DNA of 30,353 nucleotides, from positions 1 to 30,353 of the forward strand of contig JAYMSP010001616.1 of the NCBI GenBank assembly GCA_036897095.1, in the 5' to 3' direction. Source of the stretch: Plantago elongata. Taxonomy: Eukaryota; Streptophyta; Magnoliopsida; Lamiales; Plantaginaceae. The translations under genes were made by a program, and so were the position numbers. Positions 22,201 through 30,353 of this stretch are shown one piece after another; position 1 is the stretch's first letter; every line of letters begins with the position of its first letter. The notes under the pieces were generated by a model that was not told where the DNA came from, made no database searches, and was given only the letters and a program-made list of their open reading frames with translations.

Positions 22201-22914
22201 GTTTTGGCATGTCAACAGGTACCCTTTTATATGGCAGCACAACTGGCCGGAGGAACATCAGCAGGATTTACGCTACGACTTTTGTTACACCCCATAAAAC
22301 ATGTAGGCACAACTTCTCCTTCTGGAACGGACCTTCAAGCCCTAGTCATGGAAATCGTAGTAACATTTTCGATGATGTTCGTCACTTCAGCCGTAGCTAC
22401 TGATACCAAAGCCGTAAGTTTATTCATTACATTTGAAAACTTTTTAAGGAAAATGAAGTGAATAATATGCATTGTTATGTCATCAATAGATAGGGGAGCT
22501 TGCAGGCATTGCAGTAGGTTCTGCAGTATGCATCACTTCAATTTTAGCTGGGTTAGTAAAAAAATTTCGTGTTTACTTCGTGTCGAATTTGAATTTATTA
22601 AATATTAACATATCTTTAGTGTGTTCCTTATGTAATTTAAACTTGAATTTACTTTCAGGCCAATATCAGGAGGATCAATGAACCCTGCCAGGTCAATTGG
22701 CCCTGCAATAGCTAGCCATTACTACAAGGGTATTTGGGTGTATGTACTTGGACCAGTTTGTGGGACGTTATTAGGAGCATGGTCCTATAATGTTATCCGT
22801 GTTCCAGATAAGCCGGTTGATGCTCTATCTCTTCGTTTGTCTTCCTTCAAACTACGCCGGATGAGGAGCAATGCGGAACACCATGAGGCCAACGATAATC
22901 TTAACAATGTGTGA
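19215..22914 (+). CDS. NIP2-1: NIP2/Lsi1-type aquaporin, predicted silicon (metalloid) influx channel
   Basis: Nodulin-26-like intrinsic protein of subgroup III. Exons: 19215-19340, 19433-19657, 22219-22413, 22490-22551, 22659-22914, all GT..AG, giving 287 residues. The five-exon structure is usual for NIPs. Six membrane helices and two half-helices are visible. NPA motifs lie at residues 100-102 and 211-213. By alignment with known rice Lsi1 filter positions, the aromatic/arginine filter is Gly80 (H2), Ser199 (H5), Gly208 (LE1) and Arg214 (LE2). This is the wide Gly-Ser-Gly-Arg pore of silicic-acid channels. Exactly 108 residues separate the NPA motifs, the spacing reported for silicon-permeable NIPs. 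Known relatives sit in the plasma membrane of root cells and also pass arsenite, boric acid and other metalloids. Substrate here is inferred. The tail is basic (KLRRMRS), with Ser residues that might be phosphorylated. The 2.56 kb second intron is unusually long compared with the other introns (76-107 bp). Confidence 0.95.
21100..21380. mobile_element. MITE-like stretch with AGCTAGTTGGTTTTAAAAGCT words
   Basis: The left end GTGTTCGGTTAC and the right end, in reverse complement, GTTCGGCATGTCTAGC share GTTCGG. The interior is rich in CAGCTA/TAGCTG words (AAAAGCTAGTTGG, ACCAGCTAC, TTTTCAGCTAG), as in hAT-type MITEs of plants. The termini are short and no target duplication is clear, so this is a candidate only. 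Confidence 0.35.
21457..22099. mobile_element. Tourist/PIF-Harbinger-like MITE (outer element)
   Basis: The left terminus GGTTGTGTTCTCTTCAACT matches the reverse complement of the right terminus, GACTGTGTTCTCTTCAATT. The element is flanked on both sides by TTA (21454-21456 and 22100-22102), the 3 bp duplication typical of PIF/Harbinger-type MITEs. Subterminal parts carry repeated AGTTC words (AGTTCAGTTCAGTTCAG on the left and the same on the right). Without the inner insertion it would be about 150-160 bp. It has no coding capacity. Confidence 0.75.
21560..22042. mobile_element. hAT-like non-autonomous element nested inside the MITE
   Basis: The left terminus CAGGGGCGAAACCA pairs with the right terminus, which in reverse complement reads CAGGGGCGAAATCACCA. 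Flanks GTTCAGAT (21552-21559) and ATTCAGTT (22043-22050) agree at six of eight positions, suggesting an 8 bp duplication as in hAT elements. The flanks themselves lie in a repetitive AGTTC tract, which weakens that evidence. The interior is AT-rich and non-coding. Confidence 0.65.
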
Positions 22915-23725
22915 GATGTGGAAGGATGCAAGCAAGTGTGTTATCAAGTGTAAATATCTCATTTGTATACTGTGAAGATTTGAATATTAATGGACAAGTA
23001 TGTATCCCTTTTGAGTGTTGTAATTGTTATCTACTACAGTTGTTCGGAACCCACACAGTCCGAAACCATTCGGACCGGGGTGGGGGTTAGAAATCATTAC
23101 AAATTGAATTTTTATATGCCAACACAAGCATAAATGATGGGAACAAAATATGAAAAACTTTATTCTTAAGTCAGGCCCAGGCCCAAATGGATATGTTTTT
23201 TCAAGTTTGGGCTTCTAGAGAGATTAATAATCTGTAAAATGTTGCGCAAACATGGAATCTCTAGAGCATAGAAAGTTGTGAAGGAAATGAATGAGAAAAT
23301 TACGCTTTCAGTCCTCCACGTCCTTCTTAAGTTTCACACTTCGGCAGTTGGCACATGGTTTAAATTTAAAAACACCTAACTTGTGATAAAAGTAATATCT
23401 CGAACGTATCGACTTTTTAACTCAGTATATCTTGAATAAGATATTCAATAGTTATAATTACACTTCAAGGATATTAATTAATAACATACCATCCAACGAA
23501 CAGGCCGACTCATATTAATTGAGTAATTGCCACACATAGCAAGTAAGTAAACCATACTAATAAAAAGAAGCAGCTTATAATGTCCCAAACTAGTAACATA
23601 ACATAACATAATAAGTCACCAATACACCACCAATAACGAAATTATAACTATTAGTACTTCCTAAGTCCCATTCGACATATATAAGTAGATGATCATCGAT
23701 TCATATTCGAGATTGATAACGTTCT
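22915..23725. other. Intergenic region between NIP2 and GASA (convergent 3' ends)
   Basis: This is 811 bases between the stop codon of the NIP2 gene on the plus strand and the stop codon of the GASA gene on the minus strand, so it holds both 3' UTRs. A short GC-richer stretch around 23040-23090 (CGGAACCCACACAGTCCGAA) contains TTCGGA/TCCGAA words that can pair. Otherwise I see nothing in it. Confidence 0.6.
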
Positions 23726-24888
23726 CTAAGGGCATTTTGGTCCGCCTTGCTGGGTCTTCCAGTTGTTGTAGCAAGGGCAGACAGCCTTGTTGCCGTAGAA
23801 ACCGGGTGGGACGCAGAGGCACTTACGGCAGCACTTTTGGCAGAAGAACATGCAGGGTTTGTGGTATTGTGTCTTGCTGCACCTTCTTGTGCATTGTGAT
23901 GGGCATTCTTGTCATTTCACATGTCCAAACAGGAACAACATAATCAGTCAAACGGTCAAAATGGAAATTTAACTGCTTTTTTTTTTTTTACTCAGGGTGG
24001 GGTAAGGTTGAAAGTTCTGACACAAGGGTCAAACAACTTTGACAATTAGCTACATTTGTTTATGTGATTGAAATTGGCTAGATTTTGTTTCACTAAAGTA
24101 TTTATCACGGGTAAAAGTTTTCTACTGCAGTTGGTATACAACTAATAGGTCGGATTTTAGAGTCCCACTTTATCCGTTTCAAAAATAAAATCCGACTCAC
24201 TAATCTAGTATCATATTTATTCTATATTTATTCCGTTAATTTAGTATTGTTTTAAAAATATTAAAAACATTATCCAATTAAAATAAAAATAAATTATTGT
24301 GTATTTCAATCATTTCCGTACACTTGCACAAGAAGCAAGATTTTGTATCAATTTTCAACATACGATATTTAACTCAAAGCACATTTTCAACAAATTGTCT
24401 ACATTTCCCTTGGATATTTTCAATCGATTCGAGACAACCGGAAATACTCTGAGACACACTGGGCCGAGACCCTAACCTTAAGTCAGGTCGCGGAACAAAA
24501 AGTGTGTCTATAGCATGATGTGAATGAACACTTAATCGATTATTAGTGGGGTTGTTACTCAAATGTAGTGTAGCATTGATCCTACTTTTAGAGTAAGCTA
24601 AGCTAAGCTAGATGGTTTTAAGACTAAAAATCAACTTGGTTTTAACTTTTACGACTTACGAGAGCTCTTCAAGCTTCCAGGACCATAACCACTCTTGGCT
24701 GCAATCCCCTGTGATACAAAAATCCACAAGAAAGGTTACATTTTTGAACACACATTGTATCAAAATCTTCAAAAGGGACTTGAACGAAGGCTTTATTTTA
24801 GTTTAAGGAACTAAATTGATAATGAATGTACCTGCACCATGGAAATGGCAATAAGTGCCAAAAGCACAAGAGCAAGAAACTTGGCCAT
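23726..24888 (-). CDS. GASA/snakin cysteine-rich secreted peptide (three exons)
   Basis: Small gibberellin-regulated (GASA/snakin) peptide. Family members act in the apoplast in hormone-responsive growth and as antimicrobial defence peptides. Exons: 24888-24832, 24708-24660, 23907-23726, with GT..AG introns of 123 and 752 bp, encoding 95 residues. The first 19-20 residues (MAKFLALVLLALIAISMVQG) form a clear signal peptide ending near the first splice site. A short linker AKSGYGPGSLKSS follows. The C-terminal domain of about 60 residues holds the twelve invariant cysteines, starting at QCPSQC and including HKPCMFFCQKCCRKCLCVPP and ending GGPKCP. The pro-region is very short, as in snakin-1-like members. 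The third exon is overlapped by an unrelated plus-strand reading frame, which is a shadow. Exon 2 is only 49 nt and was placed by reading phase, splice borders and the conserved YGPGSLK segment. The paralogue number cannot be decided here. Confidence 0.95.
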
Positions 24889-25006
24889 TGTTCTTATAAG
24901 AGAGCAAAAACCCTTCTTCCTATGAGGAAAATGGAAGTTGAGGAAGTGTGTGTTGATGAAGGAGAAGGGATTTTGGTTGTGGGGAAGAAAGGTTACTTGA
25001 GGTGGG

Positions 25007-25016
25007 CTATAAATAG
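25007..25016 (-). promoter_or_regulatory. TATA-like element upstream of the GASA gene
   Basis: The minus strand reads CTATTTATAG within an otherwise GC-richer stretch, about 119 bases upstream of the GASA start codon. The motif is the same length but reads as TATAAATA on the opposite strand, so orientation is ambiguous. It is the only TATA-like site at a sensible distance from the gene. Confidence 0.4.
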
Positions 25017-25479
25017 GGGTGGTTTCAGTTTAGTTGGTTTGGGTTATGAGTTTTTCATTTTGTTTTGGTAGGTCACACCTAGCTAAATTTGGGATAGAGA
25101 ACAACAGAAAAGGTTTCATTTTTAACTGCCTCCTTTATTATTGTCACTACTTGTCACATGTTTTCATCTACCAATTTGTGCCTCCATACTCTCTTCTTTT
25201 GGCTCTAGAGCACAAAATATGTGCCAAGGTTTGAGTAAAGTGAAATATTAATAAAAAACGATTAATATCCTACCTTGGTTAATAAAGAAACTAGTGAAGG
25301 GTATATAAGTAAATCATTAGTCTCGATGAAAAAATTTGGATGGTTGCGGAAGAAAATCGTGAGGGTTTCAATTTAAATCGGACAAACAACATAATACATA
25401 GCGTTGTGTGCATGGTCCAGGCACGAGTAATGCGATGCAAGGGGTTGGTAGATTTAATGATTTGTTATTTTTGTATATA

Positions 25480-25573
25480 TATTTATTAATCGAACATTCA
25501 TGAAAAAATTTGATAAAAATTAGGCGTATTTATTAATCGAACATTCATGAAAAAATTTGATAAAAATTAGGCG
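25480..25573. repeat. 47 bp perfect tandem repeat, two copies
   Basis: 25480-25526 and 25527-25573 are identical as read, beginning TATTTATTAATCGAACATTC and ending AAAATTAGGCG. The lack of divergence suggests a recent duplication. Confidence 0.92.
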
Positions 25574-26683
25574 GAAGGAGCGTCTAATAATTTCAATGGA
25601 TTTATTTGACTAGAATAATTATTACACAAAAATATGTAACTGACAATTAATAAATTTTCTTATTAATAAACTTTTAAAAGTAATTTACAATTAAAAATTA
25701 TCCAGCCACCACACGTTTATATTTTATATATAACAAAATTAGCCAAATGGAGTATTAATTAGTTTTGTAAAATATTGGCATGCATTTTACGAGTGAGCAG
25801 GTTACACGCTAAACATTCTAAGTTAAATATTTGTAAAACTTACTATTATATATATAACACGAATAAAAACTACATATCTTATATTCGAAGCAAATGACAC
25901 GCTCACCTTACTTACATAGGACTCCTATGATTTTCCTACTTAGCCCATGGTTGAAAGTGTGGATTGAGCTATAACTTGGTAATGGACAATTCCATTTCTT
26001 ACTTGTACATGTTTTGGCAATTGGCACATTGAATATTTGGTGATGCATACAATTGAATAGATATTGTAATGAATGAGTAGATCTAGAGTCCCAATTGGTA
26101 TACCAAAATAATGCAGAATCTCACATGGCTTACAATCTACCTTTTGTTGAAGATTAAACAAAAAAGGCCCTACAGGGCTTTTAAGTCTCATACCTGCATT
26201 GTATGCAATTGGCAGTGGTACTGGATCACACTCAATAATCACGCCTAAATTTACGATCAGGTTTTCACATGCTATATATCTTCTTTTTTCTTATAATTCA
26301 TCCACTTTTTCTTTGTTCAACAATGAAAGTTACTAGTAGAATGATTTGATGAGGAAATAGTTCAGCTATTTGTGGTTGATTATGTGCTATTGAGCATCCA
26401 ATGCTGGGAAAAGGTCTTTAGTTTTTGGGAAAAAGAGGAATTTAAAGTTTTAACTTTTGCAACAATGCTATGTGGTGAATGGTGACACGAAATATTTGTA
26501 CTTAGTGATCTTGCACACAAGAGCTTTAGCCAAAATATGTGAAATATCTAAGGCTTGTATCTGTATTAGTTGTTTAGCTAACAGTATATTCAGGTAAACG
26601 CAACTTTTTATTGCAAACGCAATTTTTCATTTTGTGAATGCTTTTCTAGTCGTGTAGAACTTGTTCCATAATTTGAATGATGT

Positions 26684-26882
26684 GGTGTCAAAGCGTTTGT
26701 AACCGAGTGGCAAGCTGAGACACCCCATAATCATGAGGTCACGGGTTCGATTCCCTGAAATGGGTAATTATATTCTCTGAATAGAGATTGGTGGTGATTT
26801 GCATCTAGAATCGATTGATAAATTCATCTTGTTCAACAATTGTAATTGTAATGCTATATTTCATGTTAATTAATAAAAAAAA
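26684..26882 (+). mobile_element. tRNA-derived SINE with target-site duplications
   Basis: The internal RNA polymerase III promoter is visible: an A box-like TAACCGAGTGG at 26700-26710 (one departure from the consensus) and a perfect B box GGTTCGATTCC at 26744-26754, spaced as in tRNAs. About 110 bases of tRNA-unrelated body follow, and the element ends in an A-rich tail (TTAATTAATAAAAAAAA). Identical 11 bp duplications TTGAATGATGT flank it at 26673-26683 and 26883-26893. The length near 199 bp and lack of a foldable full tRNA fit a plant SINE and not a tRNA gene. Confidence 0.88.
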
Positions 26883-28036
26883 TTGAATGATGTAGTATAG
26901 GATTTGTTTTACTTTATAATTGATCGTGAGAGCATCTCTTGTGTTCTTGTTTTATATTAAAATTCTTGATTATGATGTATGAAATGAACATTTTGGAATA
27001 TGTAATCAGTGATACAAGTTGCTAGAAATTGACAATATTATGAAATCTCTATTCGTCACATGAACCAGGATTCGCAAAATCAATATTCTCAACATGTATT
27101 GGCAACATAAATGGCGCTAGTTAACAAAATTTAAATTATTTGATGTGATGTTTTAAGTAGAGTTCAGATTTATTGAATTTTCTACGATTTAAGTTGATAA
27201 ATAGTACTTGAATTATAATGAAAAATAAATAAACAGTGGAGTAAAAATATAAGAAATTATATATTCATTTGAGTTGAGAATTTAAAATCGAATTATAGTC
27301 GAGTAATATCTTCTTTTCAACTTTTTATCAACATTAAAATTAAACAAAAATCGTATAAGAATCCACGTCAAGAGGTTGTGAATCGTTCTTTCGCTATAAT
27401 CTTCTACAGTTTCACAACTTTCTAGTATTGTTTCCTTATGATATTTTATTTGAGTTGAAATGTTTTATTTAAGTGGGAAAATTTCATATAGAAAAAGTTC
27501 AAATAGTTTTAGAGTGAAATAATTGTCGACTTTATTCGGTGTCAATTGTCAAACAAATTCCCCTCAATCCGGGTTTAAGCTCGACTTTTTGGTTTAAGAC
27601 AAGTTTAACACGAGATTAGCTCTCCTACAATATATACTCCCATAAATAAAGATACAAAATAGCTAGCAGTCGCACTCCATGTGAAGATGTAAAGAATGTT
27701 AATGTAAGTATCGGGCCCCAAATTGCACATGGTAGTTACTAGCGTTAGTTATCATGCAAGTTGTGGTTTGTGGATAGAGCCCCCAAAATCAAATACTATG
27801 ATGATAGTAAGATTGGAAGGGGTTGAGTTTAATCATAATTACTTTTATAATTTAGGTTATAATTATAATTATAATTAATTAATAATAACTGTAATTGTAA
27901 TTGTAACTGAAAAATTTACTGATCGGTTATAGTTATGTCGTATAATTAAAAATAATCATAAGTTTTAAGTTATAAGTCGATTTTTTGAAATTCTTTCTTA
28001 CTCGGAATAAAAATTGCAAAATTTATTTTCACAAGA

Positions 28037-28260
28037 GTGGGATACTGTACTCTCTACCCGATAAAAAAACAACAAATATTTTTTTTTTTTGCGTTTCTAT
28101 GAAATTTAATATTTTTTGTTGGGTACCCGGGGGTGGATACCTTACCCCCTACCCGATAAAAAAAAAAAAAGTGAACAAAAATATAAATTTTCTTGTGTTT
28201 CCACAAAATTTTAATTTCTTGATCGGGCACCCGTGGGGGAAGGGGGTTAGGTGTCCCACC
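28037..28260. repeat. Diverged tandem repeat of about 95 bp with TACCCG anchors
   Basis: CTACCCGATAAAA occurs at about 28054 and 28149. Each is followed by a T/A-rich part, a GTTTC(T/C)A(T/C) word, an AATTT stretch and a GGGTACCCGGGGG or GGGCACCCGTGGGGG block. A partial third unit may follow to 28260. Because the block is in phase with an open frame of 101 codons, that frame looks like a by-product of the repeat and not a gene. Confidence 0.6.
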
Positions 28261-30353
28261 TGGACAAAATACATAAACAAAAAAAGTTAATGCATTTCAA
28301 CAACAAAAATTTGAAGCGATTTTTAACTTTAACCGTAACCTGAAGTCAGATTAGTTACGGTTGTAACTGGTAGGTTGCTGAACGGTTACGGTTATGATAA
28401 TAACCGTTCATAACCGTTCAGGAAAAGCTAATGGTTATTAGCTGGTTATGGTTATGATTTTTAACTAACTATTCCCAAACCTAGATAAAGTATGATAATA
28501 CTAAAATAATAAAATATATGATGCCACTAACCCTAACTCATTCCAATCCATCTCAAATTATTCTGAAATAATGTCATACTATTACCAACTATTAATATAC
28601 ATTTTAAAGACTGGTATGATAAAACATGCGACAATTTCAACGTATTTAGAGCAATTTTGAGAGATATTCCGAAGTTCATGTTTATGAGATGTTAACTATG
28701 AATCTTTTCTTTTGAGTTTCCGAAAAGCATTAAAATGGGTGTATAAAGTATCATTATTAATATTTAAAAATTGTAACTTTAAAACATAATTCGTTACGAA
28801 TGGGGAACAAAAATCAGGAAGGGGGAAGGCCCAAGACATGTGCTCGCCTTTCAATAGGCACATGAAATGATCTTGGTCTTGCCTGCTTTTAGACAAAAGT
28901 TACCCACACTTGTGCTGAAACACCGCCTTTTCGGATCATCTACTTGCATTGCCCGTAACTTAGGAGTACTTTTAAGTACATTTTCTATATGGGTTTCTTA
29001 TTCGAATTAATTTCATCAACCCATTAATATAAGCACACACGAGTCTATTTTCGAATGGTACTACTCATATGCTAGTTGTTTGAATTCACATTTATTATAT
29101 TTTTGGAATGGGGCAGAATGGCAGATTAAAGAATGATCGATACTGCATTGTGCTAAGACAAATTGTTAGAATTCATTGAGATGCAATGTACATTGCGAGA
29201 ATATGAGACTAGCTATTATAGACACTTGGCACCCTACCGCCCCAGATTGATAGCCCAATTCCGTCGCTCGGTGGTGAACGATGAACCATCGTTGTGCCCA
29301 ACTACGTTGTAAGTGAACTCAATCCCTTACTACTATCAACAACTGATTTTTTGTTTCCGTTTTAATATTAATTTCTTATATCTTAAAGCTGACCGTATGA
29401 AATAATGTTACTAGGCTCAAGCCCGTGTTCATGGCTAAGTGATTGGCAAAATATGTAAATTGGGCCTTTGCTCGAAATTCGTAAACCAGTTTTATGAGCC
29501 CATCACATTGATTGGGCTTGGCTATACTCTTTTACAGTTGTACACCGGAGCAGGAGCTGCCCAGGAATGAGACAGCACTCTTTGTGTTATAGTGCTGGTC
29601 CTCCTAACATGAACTGCTATCTAAGAGTATGAAAATTCGGACTAGAGCTCAAACCGAACGTGCCATAAATTAGGGTTTGAACAGTTAAACCTAACAACTA
29701 CAAGTTCAATTGGTATAATATCATATACACACACAAAAGTAATTAAATGCAATTATCCCATAAAGACGTGATCATAAGTTCGTCGAGCAGTACATGAGTT
29801 GCAGGTTCAAACATGATGAGATGCGATCGAGTTTCCATAACTTGACTTTTCTTCGCATGAAGTGTTATTTTTTCGAATGAAATCACAATGAAGTTAGCAG
29901 GACGGTCGCATAAAATTTTATCAGGGGTAGCGAGATTTAAGTGTTATAAGAATAAAAATGCCTCACAAGTAAACCATAAAATTTACTCTACAATTGACCG
30001 TGACAATCGTCATACACTCATACTTTGAAATTTCTTAATGATTTCTTCATTTGATACACATTTAAATACATATTTTTTTAAATAAACAACCAAATTGTAA
30101 ATGTTTAAAGATTGTTAGGGAAGCTAATTATATATTTTATTTTAATCGAGTTATCCTTCTCAATATGTTTGTTAGGCTTTGTAATCACGTGTTGAATAAT
30201 ACCCTTTTTTATCAACCAATTATTTATAATTCAACTGAATTTTATACTTGTACTTACTATTTTTCTATCATTATATTTTTTTTAATCTATTATGACAATT
30301 TTAAACTTATAAAATAACAATATTAAAACTATTAAATAATTTTAAAACTCTTA

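Larger units (their letters stand above)
19658..22218 (+). other. Second intron of the NIP2 gene (2.56 kb), transposon-bearing
   Basis: This is bounded by the donor CAG/GTTCAT and the acceptor CAACAG. It separates the exon with the first NPA motif from the exon with helices 4-5. It holds the nested elements at 21457-22099 and a further MITE-like stretch at about 21100-21380. Short ORFs within it show no recognisable domain. Confidence 0.75.
24889..30353. other. Gene-poor region upstream of GASA to the window end
   Basis: The first 150 bases hold the GASA promoter. Beyond this are the 47 bp tandem repeat, an unassigned exon-like minus-strand frame (25940-26270), the SINE at 26684-26882, and the GC-rich tandem block at 28037-28260, with flanks made of GGTTA/TAACC words. 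From 28500 to 30353 I see no gene, no clear mobile-element ends and no RNA gene. A moderately GC-rich stretch at 29215-29320 lacks recognisable coding content. Confidence 0.55.

Noticed and set aside
23689-23943. Cysteine-rich 84-codon plus-strand frame
   Set aside because: Its cysteines arise from the antisense of the GASA exon, whose twelve-cysteine pattern on the minus strand is unmistakable.
2626-24888. A functional gene cluster uniting the four genes
   Set aside because: The four products act in different compartments and pathways, with separate promoters and kilobase spacing; nothing supports co-function.
24826-25071. 81-codon plus-strand frame overlapping GASA exon 1
   Set aside because: It covers the promoter, leader and signal-peptide exon of the GASA gene on the other strand and shows no domain.
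26684-26757. A functional tRNA gene
   Set aside because: The A and B boxes are present, but no acceptor stem or full cloverleaf can be drawn; the A-rich tail and flanking duplications fit a SINE.
27985-28290. 101-codon plus-strand frame
   Set aside because: It is made of the diverged TACCCG tandem repeat with homopolymer runs; Lys/Asn/Phe-rich translation without a domain.

Overview
The window is nuclear DNA from a plant, most likely a eudicot. The genes have many short introns with GT..AG borders. The proteins belong to plant families: a plastid starch synthase, a vacuolar amino-acid transporter, a NIP aquaporin and a GASA/snakin peptide. Non-coding DNA is strongly AT-rich and holds small transposon-derived elements (MITEs, a SINE, foldback repeats). 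I cannot name the species from the sequence.

Layout: 1-2625 is non-coding and repeat-bearing. 2626-7453 (minus) is a complete nine-exon starch synthase II gene, rebuilt here as an 807-residue protein. 7454-9512 is intergenic and carries a tandem duplication of about 190 bp next to a long inverted repeat (two arms of about 199 bp). 9513-13414 (minus) is a three-exon AVT1-type amino-acid transporter of 426 residues with a 2.5 kb first intron. 13415-19214 is a long intergenic region between two divergently transcribed genes. 19215-22914 (plus) is a five-exon NIP aquaporin of 287 residues whose 2.56 kb second intron contains nested transposable elements. 22915-23725 is intergenic. 23726-24888 (minus) is a three-exon GASA/snakin gene encoding 95 residues with twelve cysteines in its C-terminal domain. 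24889-30353 has no gene I can support, but it contains a tRNA-derived SINE with target-site duplications and several tandem repeats.

The four genes look like ordinary neighbours, not a pathway or cluster: starch synthesis in plastids, amino-acid transport at the vacuole, metalloid channel at the plasma membrane, secreted cysteine-rich peptide. The most informative biology is in the aquaporin. It has the Gly-Ser-Gly-Arg selectivity filter and exactly 108 residues between its two NPA motifs, the combination associated with silicon-permeable NIP2/Lsi1 channels. I found no sign of a wholly new system. The structural items most worth a second look are the long hairpin-forming repeat upstream of the starch synthase, the nested MITEs in the aquaporin intron, and the SINE.
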